Shown here: piece by piece, positions 1 to 7,831 of the stretch
How positions within the stretch are numbered: position 1 is the first letter of the stretch
Layout: every line of letters starts with the position of its first letter
Source: Desulfosarcina sp.
GTDB taxonomy: Bacteria > Desulfobacterota > Desulfobacteria > Desulfobacterales > Desulfosarcinaceae
Direction: 5' to 3'
NCBI GenBank assembly: GCA_030642405.1
Contig: DAOWNV010000060.1
Span: forward strand, 1 to 11,606
Length of the DNA: 11,606 bases
Notes under the pieces: generated by a model
Database searches by the model: none
The model's input: only the letters and a program-made list of their open reading frames with translations
Told to the model about the DNA's origin: nothing
Program-made: the position numbers and the translations under genes

Positions 1-1
1 T

Positions 2-205
2 ATACTGGAACTGGCGGAAAAAATATTAAAGCTTACCAAATCCAAATCGAAGATTCTTTTCAAACCGCTTCCCGAGGATGATCCGGTTCAACGCAAACCC
101 GATATCTCCTATGCAAAAGAAGAACTCGGGTGGCAGCCGACCATCAGTTTGGACGAGGGCTTGGAAAAAACGATCCAATATTTTAATCAGCTTTTTTTTC
201 CTTAA
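2..205 (+). CDS. NAD-dependent epimerase, UDP-glucuronate decarboxylase-like (C-terminal fragment)
   Basis: Open from the window edge with no start codon; 67 residues precede a TAA at 203-205. The fragment begins I-L-E-L-A-E-K-I and contains the strings PLPEDDPVQRKPDI and ELGWQPTISLDEGL. These are the hallmark C-terminal tail of extended short-chain dehydrogenases of the UDP-glucuronate decarboxylase (UDP-xylose synthase) group: the P-L-P-x-D-D-P-x-x-R-x-P-D substrate-lid segment followed by L-G-W-x-P and a terminal amphipathic helix. Family members are cytosolic and make UDP-xylose or related nucleotide sugars for glycan assembly. The catalytic YxxxK and the NAD-binding GxxGxxG lie outside the window, so the exact substrate cannot be decided; UDP-glucose 4-epimerase or dTDP-glucose dehydratase relatives are possible. 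The next gene starts 35 bases downstream. Confidence 0.85.
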   Translation: MLELAEKILKLTKSKSKILFKPLPEDDPVQRKPDISYAKEELGWQPTISLDEGLEKTIQYFNQLFFP

Positions 206-239
206 CAACACAAGTAATTGATGAAAATCAAAGAATTAC

Positions 240-1481
240 ATGCAGAATAAAAAAGAATTTGAAGGACATTATGTCCTTTGGCAGATCAGGCGACTAAATT
301 GGCTCCTTAAATGCGTAGGTGTTGAACGTTTTGCCGGTAGCAACCTTCTGGAACTCGGTTGTGGATATGCTTTCTTTGGTGAGCAATTTTCTAGAATGGG
401 TGGCAATGTTCTTTGTATTGATGGCCGGCAAGAACACATCGGTCACGTCAATAGACGATTGGTGCGTTCTGGCAACAAGGCCATCCAGACAAGGATCGCT
501 GACTTGAACCATGACTTTAGCAATTACGGTAAATTTGACATTGTTGTCGATATGGGATTGCTTTACCATCTTGAGAAACCGGAATCGCATATCGTATGCC
601 TATCGAAGATAATGCACGAAAAATCGATTTTGATTTTGGAATCTGTTGTTGCCGATTATGACTCCCCATTTGCCTTTTATCGGGATGAAGATGGATACGA
701 TCAATCACTTACCCATCGGTCTCGGATACTCAGTCCTGCTTCGATTGAGAGTAATCTTGACGCTTCGGGGTTCATCTACGAAGATATTTCATCGAAAGAA
801 ATGAATGCCTCGATACACTGCTATGACTGGTCATTCAATAATACCCGGATGATTCAGAATAAGGAAGGCATATATTTCCGAAAAATGTGGTTAATTCGGA
901 AAGACCCGCGACAGACAAATCGTTCGCAAGAACTCACACGGTTACGGAAAAGAATTGTTGCGCAGGAATTGCTTTTGGCCGATGTGTGTGCAGACCTTTC
1001 TGTTTTGAAAGATGAAAAAGAAAACCTGTCGGCTGAAATAAACCTTCTATCTGAACAAAAACAAAAATATCGACATGAACGCGTAAAGCTTGAGCAACAA
1101 CTTCAGGAGACCAGAAAAGAAAATCGGAGACTTCAAAATAAACGGCGCAACCAAGCCGATGAATCGATTAAGGGATTGATAGAGAAAAACGAAGTCGGGC
1201 GGCTGCGCGTCGCTATTTTCGGGGCGGGTGAACATACAGAAAAGTTATTTCGCACCACAGATATCGAAAAACTTAGTCCAGTAATGATCTTCGACAACGA
1301 TCGATCAAAGTGGGCATTAAATTTCCAGAATATCCCGATAAAGGATCCAGAGACGATAAATGCATGCGAATTGGATTGTGTGATTATCTCTTCGCTCGAA
1401 TTTGAAAAAGAGATTTATACGCAGCTTAAAGGAATTCTGAATTCCAAAACGTCGATCTTACCACTTTACAGCTGCTATTAA
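240..1481 (+). CDS. SAM-dependent methyltransferase with coiled coil and C-terminal Rossmann-like module
   Basis: 413 residues in three parts. Residues about 1-215 form a class I methyltransferase: motif I is LLELGCGYAFFG (glycines 40 and 42), the acidic end of strand 2 is in the segment CIDGRQEHI, and MGLLYHLEKP is the usual post-motif loop. Residues about 225-315 are strongly charged with heptad leucines (LSVLKDEKENLSAEINLL and onward) and predict a coiled coil. Residues about 320-413 form a second Rossmann-like unit starting RVAIFGAGEHTEKL (G328, G330), with IFDNDRSKW and CVIISSLEFEKEI. This unit resembles modules in three other proteins of the window. The likely role is methylation of a sugar or glycan end, with the coiled coil setting chain length or assembly (inference). 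The ATG at 240 has only a weak A-rich ribosome site. It follows the epimerase in the same direction. Confidence 0.85.
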   Translation: MQNKKEFEGHYVLWQIRRLNWLLKCVGVERFAGSNLLELGCGYAFFGEQFSRMGGNVLCIDGRQEHIGHVNRRLVRSGNKAIQTRIADLNHDFSNYGKFDIVVDMGLLYHLEKPESHIVCLSKIMHEKSILILESVVADYDSPFAFYRDEDGYDQSLTHRSRILSPASIESNLDASGFIYEDISSKEMNASIHCYDWSFNNTRMIQNKEGIYFRKMWLIRKDPRQTNRSQELTRLRKRIVAQELLLADVCADLSVLKDEKENLSAEINLLSEQKQKYRHERVKLEQQLQETRKENRRLQNKRRNQADESIKGLIEKNEVGRLRVAIFGAGEHTEKLFRTTDIEKLSPVMIFDNDRSKWALNFQNIPIKDPETINACELDCVIISSLEFEKEIYTQLKGILNSKTSILPLYSCY

Positions 1482-1501
1482 TTTTAACAGGAAAACCCAA
1501 T

Positions 1502-2764
1502 ATGCATGCGAAAAGTCCAAAGAAAGTTCTTTATTTTGCAGAAAATCCGATTAGTGCGGTTCAAGGCGGTGGCATTGTCGTTTATAACGTACTCAAGGGG
1601 TTGCCTCCGGAGAATCTCCTCGGTTTTTTTCAGTATCGAAACATTACCCCTGTACCGGAATATGGAGATCGCTTTCATTATTTAGGCACTGACAGGTTCC
1701 CCGATTTGTTCCAATCGGTTAAAAACAAAAGTGAATACGTTGACAATTTCCTGAGGACGTTTTTCTTCGACAAGAACTCGCAACTTGATCTCCAATTTGT
1801 ATTGGAAAAAATAGGTAATCACCATTTTAAACCGGACATTGTTTATTTTTCCGGCCTCTCTTTACGATTTTTACGGTTAGCCGTGAGCGCTGCAGAGTAT
1901 TTCGATTTGCCTATGGCAGTGCTGCATATGGATGACTGGATGGAGGTTGAAAAGCGCCTTTTCAAGAGCTGGGGGAAGATCTGGTATCGCCGAATTATCC
2001 GATACATGACCATAGCTGCACAACGTTCTTTGGCTTCTACGACCAATTCTCCGTCCCTGGCAGAAAAGGTCACACGTCTGACCGGCTATACCCATGAACC
2101 TGCCAACAACTGTTGCCAGGATCTGATGGAATATGTCGCGAATCCAAGCATCAGCGAGAATGAGGTGCCCGTGATTACCTACGCCGGTGCATTGAACCTT
2201 CATCTTCAGGGGGAAACGCTCATGGTCTTGTCCGGGGCAATTGCCGAACTCAACGCCGAGGGTACCCGGGTTCACCTGCATGTATATACGCCTTGGGAGT
2301 TCGCCCCGCTGATCAATGCGCACGCAATTCCCAACGCCGTATATTTTAAGGGGCAGGTGGCCCAAAAGGACCTAACCCAGATCTATCTGCAATCGGACTA
2401 TTTGGTCACATCGGTTACCTTCCGCCGTGACAATTTGCACCTGTTTCGGCATTCTTTATCGACAAAACTGTCGGAATATCTTTGCGTCGGAAAACCGGTG
2501 TTGTCCATCGGTCATCCCAAGTGGCATCTGCATGAATATGTTCAAGCGAATCATTGCGGATTTTCCATATACATGGATGAAAACTACCAGCGTGCCCGCG
2601 TAAAAGAGCAAATTCGGGAAATGCTGAAAACACCGGGAAATGAACTGGCCGAGATAGGAAAACGCAACCGCTTGCTTTGGGAAAAAGCACATGATGTTAA
2701 AAAAATGGCTTTGCAAACACGGCAAGTGATGGGACTCTTACCATTTGGTGGACAAGAAGGATGA
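1502..2764 (+). CDS. GT4-like glycosyltransferase
   Basis: 420 residues with the two-lobed GT-B pattern. The N-terminal lobe begins KKVLYFAENP and has a glycine-rich loop, VQGGGIVVYN, typical of the acceptor-side entry of GT4/GT1 enzymes. The C-terminal lobe starts near residue 224 with VITYAGALNL. It ends in the donor-binding segment TKLSEYLCVGKPVLSIG, whose E325 corresponds to the conserved nucleotide-sugar-contacting glutamate of the family. No signal peptide or membrane helix is visible, so it should act at the cytoplasmic face using a nucleotide-sugar donor; donor and acceptor cannot be told from sequence. AGGA at 1489-1492 is a good ribosome site for the ATG at 1502. Its TGA overlaps the start of the radical SAM gene by four bases (ATGA, 2761-2764), which implies translational coupling. 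Confidence 0.87.
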   Translation: MHAKSPKKVLYFAENPISAVQGGGIVVYNVLKGLPPENLLGFFQYRNITPVPEYGDRFHYLGTDRFPDLFQSVKNKSEYVDNFLRTFFFDKNSQLDLQFVLEKIGNHHFKPDIVYFSGLSLRFLRLAVSAAEYFDLPMAVLHMDDWMEVEKRLFKSWGKIWYRRIIRYMTIAAQRSLASTTNSPSLAEKVTRLTGYTHEPANNCCQDLMEYVANPSISENEVPVITYAGALNLHLQGETLMVLSGAIAELNAEGTRVHLHVYTPWEFAPLINAHAIPNAVYFKGQVAQKDLTQIYLQSDYLVTSVTFRRDNLHLFRHSLSTKLSEYLCVGKPVLSIGHPKWHLHEYVQANHCGFSIYMDENYQRARVKEQIREMLKTPGNELAEIGKRNRLLWEKAHDVKKMALQTRQVMGLLPFGGQEG

Positions 2765-4458
2765 AGGCAATTCCAAAAGAAACAATAACGATTGAACGCA
2801 ACGGCTATAAATTGACGAACCATCGGGTCCAATGTCGCCGGGGGGTGATATGGCTTGGACAGACCTGCAATCTCCGTTGCCGGTTCTGCTATTTTTCAGA
2901 CCGAATTGCTGATTCCAAACATCCTGAGCATGCCTTCATGTCATTGGAGAAAGCCAAGAAGATTTGTAAGACCCTCGTTGATGTGTATGGAAACAATGCC
3001 GTTGATATTCAGGGCGGTGAACCCACCATTTTCCCAAAAATTTACGATCTGGTCAGCTATTGCGCTGAAATCGGTCTCAAACCCACGTTGATCACCAACG
3101 CCCTTGTTCTGGATCGGTTCAGCGTTGGCCAGAAACTTCTAGATGCTGGAATTTTTGACTTGCTGATAAGTGTACATGCATTGGGAAAAAGCTATGATCA
3201 CCTGGTTCAAGTACCCGGGGCCAGCGCCAGGCAGACGAAAGCGTTGGACAACCTGAAAAAGGTTGGTATCCCGTTCAGATTCAATACGGTACTTTCCAAG
3301 GAGGCCATCCCACAACTGATGGATATCGCCCGGATTGCCAAGCAAAGCGAAGCGCGTGTGGTCAATTTTATTGCTTATAATCCCTTTATTGACCAAGCGG
3401 CGGAAAATAAACGCTCTGTTGAAAATATCCCACGTTACCAGGATGTTGCCAAACAACTGCTGCCGGTCATCGACTACCTTGATAGCCACATGATCGAGGT
3501 CAATGTGCGTTATCTACCGTTTTGTATATTTCCTGAAAAATATCGCAAGTTCGTTCAAAATTTTCAGCAAATCGTCTATGACCTGCATGAGTGGGAGAGT
3601 GCATCGGAAGTCTGGTCCAGTGCCGGCCCGCAACGCCATAGCCTCTCCTCTATTTCCATACCAATAAACTTTTTTGACCGAATAGGCGAAATTCGTGAAA
3701 CGAATTTCCGGGAAGCTGTCAATCGTCACAGAAATTATCCGCCGGCTGTTGATCGCCTGCTTGCGGAGTTAAAATCAAAATTTGAAGCTGAAGATAAACT
3801 GCGATTTCGGGTGGCCTTTTTCGGGAACCCGGATATAGGTAAAAAATTGGCTGACATTCTTAGTGAACATTCCTATTGGCGGAGCCGATGGGAAATGTAT
3901 GGTTATATCTCTTCTCAATCCTACCACAAAGCCAATCGTCTTAACGATGCACCCTGGTATCGTGATGATCAATTGGCAGTTGATCCGCCGGACATCATCA
4001 TCACCACTACAGAAACTTTTATCTCGCAAATACATGAAATTATTGAACAATACGGGCTGCTTGACCGAACTCTGGACTATTTCGGAAACCATGAATGCAA
4101 GCAGGAGTATCAACCGATATTTTACCTGGATGAAATGGGTGAGATCGATGGCTTTAAAGAACTCGACTATGCCTATAAGGAATATCGGATATGGATGGCT
4201 AAAACCATGCATCCATACAGCAAAGGTGAGAAATGCAAGCAGTGCGCTTTGATAGGCATATGTGACGGTATCCATAGAGATTACGCTGAGCTTTTTGGTT
4301 TTAGCGAAGTGGTTCCTACCCGTCTTCCAGAAAAAGTATACGATCCCCAGTTCTATATGGCCAAGCAGCTGAAAGTCGTTGAGATGCAGGAATACGATTG
4401 GGCAATGCCTATCATTGCTCAAGATTACATGCGGATGCAAAGAAAATACTATGACTAA
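2761..4458 (+). CDS. Radical SAM protein with inserted Rossmann-like module and SPASM-like C-terminus
   Basis: 565 residues. The 4Fe-4S/SAM motif C36-N-L-R-C40-R-F-C43 (CxxxCxxC) and the SAM-binding G85-G-E-P are intact, so radical chemistry is credible. About residues 351-440 hold a domain starting RVAFFGNPDIGKKL and ending near LDRTLDYF, with PPDIIITTTETF as a core strand; it looks like a Rossmann-type insert related to modules elsewhere in the window. A second cysteine group, C492-x2-C495-x5-C501, matches the SPASM pattern CX2CX5CX3C except that the fourth position is H505 (sequence ICDGIHRDYAELFG). SPASM proteins carry extra iron-sulfur clusters and act on peptides, sugars or other small molecules; the substrate here is unknown. 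Context suggests a sugar or glycan-linked group. The gene overlaps its upstream neighbour by 4 bases and the next damaged gene by 8 (ATGACTAA). Confidence 0.88.
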   Translation: MKAIPKETITIERNGYKLTNHRVQCRRGVIWLGQTCNLRCRFCYFSDRIADSKHPEHAFMSLEKAKKICKTLVDVYGNNAVDIQGGEPTIFPKIYDLVSYCAEIGLKPTLITNALVLDRFSVGQKLLDAGIFDLLISVHALGKSYDHLVQVPGASARQTKALDNLKKVGIPFRFNTVLSKEAIPQLMDIARIAKQSEARVVNFIAYNPFIDQAAENKRSVENIPRYQDVAKQLLPVIDYLDSHMIEVNVRYLPFCIFPEKYRKFVQNFQQIVYDLHEWESASEVWSSAGPQRHSLSSISIPINFFDRIGEIRETNFREAVNRHRNYPPAVDRLLAELKSKFEAEDKLRFRVAFFGNPDIGKKLADILSEHSYWRSRWEMYGYISSQSYHKANRLNDAPWYRDDQLAVDPPDIIITTTETFISQIHEIIEQYGLLDRTLDYFGNHECKQEYQPIFYLDEMGEIDGFKELDYAYKEYRIWMAKTMHPYSKGEKCKQCALIGICDGIHRDYAELFGFSEVVPTRLPEKVYDPQFYMAKQLKVVEMQEYDWAMPIIAQDYMRMQRKYYD

Positions 4459-5167
4459 AGGGCGAACACTGCGGAAATGGCTAAGGCCCTCGGCATCCTG
4501 ACTACAAGCTTGCCAGCGCTCAGATAATATCTTAAACCTATATACTGCTGGAATATGCGTCAAAAAGTGCTGTCAAACTCGATGGAAATAGCTTCGTTTC
4601 CGTTGCACAAAACCTCAGCCAAATATCGAAAGAAACAAAATTGATAGACTTCGGATGTGGTGTTGGCCGGCTGATGGTTCCGCTGGCCGATCACGGCTTT
4701 ACCGTCCATGGTTCGGATATTAGTGAAAGAATGATTTCCTATGCCCAAAATGATCCACATCTTTTCCGGAGCCATTTCTACTTTTCCGGAGGAAACGATT
4801 GCGGCGATGCCCCCAAAAATTCATATGACATTGTCTATTCGCAGATATGTATCCAGCATATTGCAACACGACCAGTGCGATGTGATATATTTAAAAGCAT
4901 TTTTGATGTCCTCAAAGAAGGTGGGATGTTCAGCATCCAACTTTATTACTATCCCAATTTGACAGCCGAACAGATACCTGAACCCCATGTTCCTTGGACT
5001 GCAGACAAATATGACGAAGAAGGGACCAACCGTGAAGCTGAGTTCGCCGTTAAGAGTACTGTCTCGTGCGTTTTTTCCAACAGTGTCCATTGGTTAATGA
5101 ACACTTTTACATCTTGCGAATCTACAACCCGGAATTCTGTCCATGCATCACCCACAAAGTCGTCTAA
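4451..5167 (+). pseudogene. SAM-dependent methyltransferase, disrupted by frameshifts
   Basis: A methyltransferase core is readable from 4536 to about 5050: motif I is KLIDFGCGVGRLMVPLA (from about 4638), then the segment GSDISERMISYAQ, SYDIVYSQICIQHI and VLKEGGMFSIQLYYYPN. No ATG lies in that frame before 4674, which is past motif I. The natural start is probably ATG 4451, overlapping the radical SAM stop by 8 bases (ATGACTAA), but that frame stops at 4499-4501; fragments such as HPDYKLASAQIIS occur in the core frame at 4494-4532, before a TAA at 4533. At the 3' side the core frame degrades after residues TNREAEF, while the frame beginning at 5054 reads EYCLVRFFQQCP and EHFYILRIYNPEF to a TAA at 5165. 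Restoring one A at 5052-5053 would join the two (A-V-K-E-Y-C). Real decay or sequencing indels are both possible. TTG 4641 gives the longest single-frame ORF (4641-5192), but it starts inside motif I. Confidence 0.7.
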
Positions 5168-5769
5168 TTGCTTACCGTGGACTTTGGGATAGATTTGCGC
5201 CACCCGAATCCGATGCCGCAGTCAAACGAAGTTTCATTCGAGGGATATCCTGCGTGGTGCACCCGAAAACAACTGCCGCTTTAAACAACACTTTAAATAG
5301 GCTTAAAAGGGAGCTTTTTGGGACCTCTTTTTATCGCATACCCCTTGTGGTCTTTGAAAAAGAAGTCCGGTTTGATCATGAAAGTTCTATGTCGTTAATT
5401 CCTCAAGCCGGTCTTTGGATCGTTGAATATCAGCAACATCGCGTGTTCCCGGTATGGTGGCTAAAACCGGATGGCAAAAAAATGCGGGTGGGTAAATATA
5501 TCCCCTTGAATACAATGATCGATCTTTTTTTTAAGCGGTCAGAAGAATTGGTGCAGCATGATTTGTCTGGGGACCTGTTGTTCTATGAATCTCTCACGGT
5601 TTTACAAAACCTGGAAAACATCAGACGTTACGGCAAACTATCAGATGAGCTTTTGTTTGACCAACTGCCACCGTTCGCAATGGAAAAAAAGCGTTATTGT
5701 ATCACGGATCTCGCCGAAGAATGTTTACTTTCCCAACAGCCGAAGGGGGACGGATGCCCCTTGAATTAA
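5143..5769 (+). CDS. Hypothetical protein, unrecognised
   Basis: 208 residues that I cannot assign to a family. Composition is that of a soluble mixed alpha/beta protein with no membrane segment or signal peptide. Notable stretches are AGLWIVEYQQHRVFPVWWLK, PDGKKMRVGKYIPLN, and a helical C-terminal half rich in leucine. Codon usage resembles its neighbours, which supports real coding. The start is uncertain: ATG 5143 has only a distant GGA and lies inside the tail of the disrupted methyltransferase, overlapping it by 25 bases. The frame just upstream is closed by TAA and TGA near 5095-5100. It may therefore be the 3' portion of the damaged upstream gene, displaced by one more indel, rather than an independent gene. 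Its stop overlaps the next gene's ATG (5754) by 16 bases. A faint N-terminal likeness to GDPD proteins (RLIAYRGLWD) lacks the catalytic residues. Confidence 0.6.
   Translation: MHHPQSRLIAYRGLWDRFAPPESDAAVKRSFIRGISCVVHPKTTAALNNTLNRLKRELFGTSFYRIPLVVFEKEVRFDHESSMSLIPQAGLWIVEYQQHRVFPVWWLKPDGKKMRVGKYIPLNTMIDLFFKRSEELVQHDLSGDLLFYESLTVLQNLENIRRYGKLSDELLFDQLPPFAMEKKRYCITDLAEECLLSQQPKGDGCPLN
5743..5749 (+). promoter_or_regulatory. Ribosome binding site choosing ATG 5754
   Basis: AAGGGGG, four bases before ATG 5754, is the clearest Shine-Dalgarno-like sequence at the head of this large gene. The same frame is open further upstream to ATG 5697, but that start lacks a purine-rich site and would add 19 residues (beginning MYHGSRRRMF) that do not look like a domain. 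This supports starting at 5754, with a 16-base overlap to the preceding stop. Confidence 0.55.
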
Positions 5770-7817
5770 ATACGGATTTCGCCTTTACGGCGGATTGCTT
5801 TTCTGGTGAACACATTGCCAATTGCCTAAAGGTGCATAAGGCGATGTTATCGAAACAGCAAAACTTGTATTTTGGTTTTCAACCCGTTGAACAAACGATC
5901 AGAGAGCGTTTTCGTTTATACGAGGTCGACCAACAAGTGGACAATTTTACCCGTTTCAGCCCTGTCTATGGTTATGAATCGACGCTTTCCGTTGTCTCGT
6001 TGGGGCTCCGGCAAACACGTTTTGCACCCCTTTTGTTCTGGGAAATATTCCATTTACTGAGTCCGGGCGGAGTCTGGCTTGACCTTGACCGTGATGAACG
6101 ATGTCAGGGGACGCCACTGTCAGCCTTTGATTTTTTAGATCGAGAATACTACCGGACCGCATTAGAAAGTGTCGTGCAAGATAATGATAAAAAACAATGG
6201 CAACTATACCGGAAAACCCAATCGGCTATTATCAGCGATGATATGATGGATGACGGGTGGACCTTCGGTATCCTGACGGCAGGACCATCTGTCCGTGCGC
6301 AGGAAATGATTCGAACGATTCTCGATTTACAGGGACCCGAACGAGAGATCATCATTTGTGGACCGGCCCAAGAAAACCTGACGGATGATACGCGTATCCG
6401 GGTTATTGATTTGGAACAACCGGAGCCGCGGGGGTGGATCACACGAAAGAAGAATCTGATTGTCGATAACGCGCAATTCCGAAACCTGTGCCTGATGCAT
6501 GACCGTTTCGTTTTCCCACCGGATTTTTTTTCTGTTATGGGAAAATACGGTAATGATTTTGCCTTTGTCACCTTTCCTGAACCTTACTATCCCCATGACA
6601 GTCGCTGCTGTGCATTGCGCTATCCCGATTACCAAGTGTTGCTTCAGGACGGAAAGTATCAAGAAGCCATTGACAGCTGCGTCTTTCAGCTAGACAATGT
6701 CTACCATCCACGGTACGACGACTTTTATGAAACGGCGTTTTGCTGCGGTGGAGTGTATGTGACCAAAAAGAGTTTGTGGAACATGGTTCGCCAGAATGAA
6801 TCCCTTTACCATGCAGAATGCGAAGACATTCTGTTCGGCCTTCAATCCCAGCAATTGGGGATACCGCATCGTATGATTGCCGATACTATTTTCGAATCGC
6901 TGGCACCTCATCCTTTCTTGCTTGCCGGCATGCATACAGTGACGGTATCCGGTGTAAAACATCGGGACTTTCCGGTTGTCAGTCATACCCAAAAAAAAAA
7001 AGCGGCCCAGAATCCCAAGGGATGCCATCCTGTTTTCGGATGTACCCGGTGGGCCTATTATCAGCGAGTGCTCGATTTGTTCAACGCGATCGCTTTGTTG
7101 CCCGAATCATGCCGGTTAACATTGGATGATTTCAATTCGCCCCAACGGCTTAGTGATTTCTGGTTGGTGGTTTACCAGCATCTGATAAAGCTTCCGGTGA
7201 ACCGCCGGGACGACATCGCTTCGATCTATTATTTCTTGAGTGCAGCTGTATTTAGTTGGCCCAATAGTATCATCCAGACGTGGATAAGGGAGACGGAGTT
7301 ACAACTGGCCCGAAATGTTTTGTTGCCGCATGACAAGAAACTGATCGGTTGGGGAACGGGCAGCGTCTATCGAAATATTACTAAAAGAAATCCGATACCA
7401 CTGAGTTATTTGATTGACAATGACAGCAGACGCTGGAATGAAAGACTCAACGGCTTCGATATCCGCGAACCGAAACACCTGCAGCACGAAAGCCCAACGT
7501 CCACCTTTGTTATTATTTACTCCAGCTTTGACGTTGAAATCGGCCGTCAGATTGAAAAAATGGGTCTCTACTCATATTGCAAGGCTTCAGACCTTTTGGA
7601 AAAAATGGAATATCTGCCCATCGTCAACTTGATTGACTATTTTCTTCGGATAGAAAAGGATTATCCACGGCTTTTCATTGATTCACTCGCCGAAAAAGAA
7701 CCCACGATTCATTACGTCGAGGAGGATAAAGACCGAAAGACATTTTTAAACAGTGAAATTGCCAGTACGCTTCTGGTGGTAAAAGGTGCGACGGGACTCC
7801 TGCCGCCGATAGGCTAA
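5754..7817 (+). CDS. Multidomain glycosyltransferase: degenerate methyltransferase-like, GT-A-like and Rossmann-like modules
   Basis: 687 residues from ATG 5754 (ATG 5697 is possible but less likely). Residues about 20-160 look like the second half of a class I methyltransferase (EIFHLLSPGGVWLDLD, then DFLDREYY) but have no GxGxG motif I, so methyl transfer is doubtful. From W169 (WTFGILTAG) a GT-A/GT2-type fold follows: REIIICGP is the usual strand, W228-I-T-R-K232-K-N recalls the substrate loop of this GT group, and H249-D-R follows; MHDRFVFPPDFF may replace a DxD. Residues about 528-625 form a Rossmann-like module with G532-W-G-T-G536, SYLIDNDSRRW and FVIIYSSFDVEI, closely matching the WavE-type gene at 10975. 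An A11 tract at 6991-7001 sits in the linker. Likely a cytosolic polysaccharide glycosyltransferase; donor and acceptor unknown. The next gene begins 14 bases after the stop. Confidence 0.8.
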   Translation: MPLELNTDFAFTADCFSGEHIANCLKVHKAMLSKQQNLYFGFQPVEQTIRERFRLYEVDQQVDNFTRFSPVYGYESTLSVVSLGLRQTRFAPLLFWEIFHLLSPGGVWLDLDRDERCQGTPLSAFDFLDREYYRTALESVVQDNDKKQWQLYRKTQSAIISDDMMDDGWTFGILTAGPSVRAQEMIRTILDLQGPEREIIICGPAQENLTDDTRIRVIDLEQPEPRGWITRKKNLIVDNAQFRNLCLMHDRFVFPPDFFSVMGKYGNDFAFVTFPEPYYPHDSRCCALRYPDYQVLLQDGKYQEAIDSCVFQLDNVYHPRYDDFYETAFCCGGVYVTKKSLWNMVRQNESLYHAECEDILFGLQSQQLGIPHRMIADTIFESLAPHPFLLAGMHTVTVSGVKHRDFPVVSHTQKKKAAQNPKGCHPVFGCTRWAYYQRVLDLFNAIALLPESCRLTLDDFNSPQRLSDFWLVVYQHLIKLPVNRRDDIASIYYFLSAAVFSWPNSIIQTWIRETELQLARNVLLPHDKKLIGWGTGSVYRNITKRNPIPLSYLIDNDSRRWNERLNGFDIREPKHLQHESPTSTFVIIYSSFDVEIGRQIEKMGLYSYCKASDLLEKMEYLPIVNLIDYFLRIEKDYPRLFIDSLAEKEPTIHYVEEDKDRKTFLNSEIASTLLVVKGATGLLPPIG
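6991..7001 (+). repeat. A11 homopolymer within coding sequence
   Basis: Eleven consecutive A in the glycosyltransferase gene, encoding Q413-K-K-K between the GT domain and the C-terminal module. Loss of one A leads to a TAA at 7117-7119. Gain of one A leads to a TGA at 7127-7129. Either would remove the C-terminal Rossmann-like module while leaving the GT domain. Such tracts are known slippage sites; actual variation is not shown here. Confidence 0.9.
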
Positions 7818-7831
7818 CGGAAGGGAACGAA

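Noticed and set aside
191..239. Possible terminator after the epimerase (T8 run at 192-199)
   Set aside because: The T run is inside the coding sequence and no GC-rich inverted repeat precedes it.
221..250. Nine-codon ORF (MKIKELHAE) upstream of the first methyltransferase as a possible leader peptide
   Set aside because: It is very short, without a ribosome site, attenuator hairpin or codon bias; it most likely occurs by chance in the gap.
1877..2365. Antisense open frame of 162 codons opposite the GT4-like gene
   Set aside because: It shadows the glycosyltransferase, with composition rich in Cys, His and Arg, typical of non-coding reverse frames.
3775..4563. Long antisense open frame of 262 codons opposite the radical SAM gene
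   Set aside because: It is the mirror of a well-supported gene with intact catalytic motifs; its translation has no recognisable domain and no ribosome site was evident.
5143..5300. GDPD-like start (RLIAYRGLWD, then AAVKRSFIRG) in the unrecognised ORF
   Set aside because: The general rhythm resembles the true GDPD at 7832, but the E-x-D and HD catalytic residues are absent and the rest does not follow a GDPD barrel.
5525..5532. T8 run as a phase-variation tract (another lies at 6524-6531)
   Set aside because: Eight-base runs are common at this base composition and less prone to slippage than the A11 tract; no domain logic supports a switch here.
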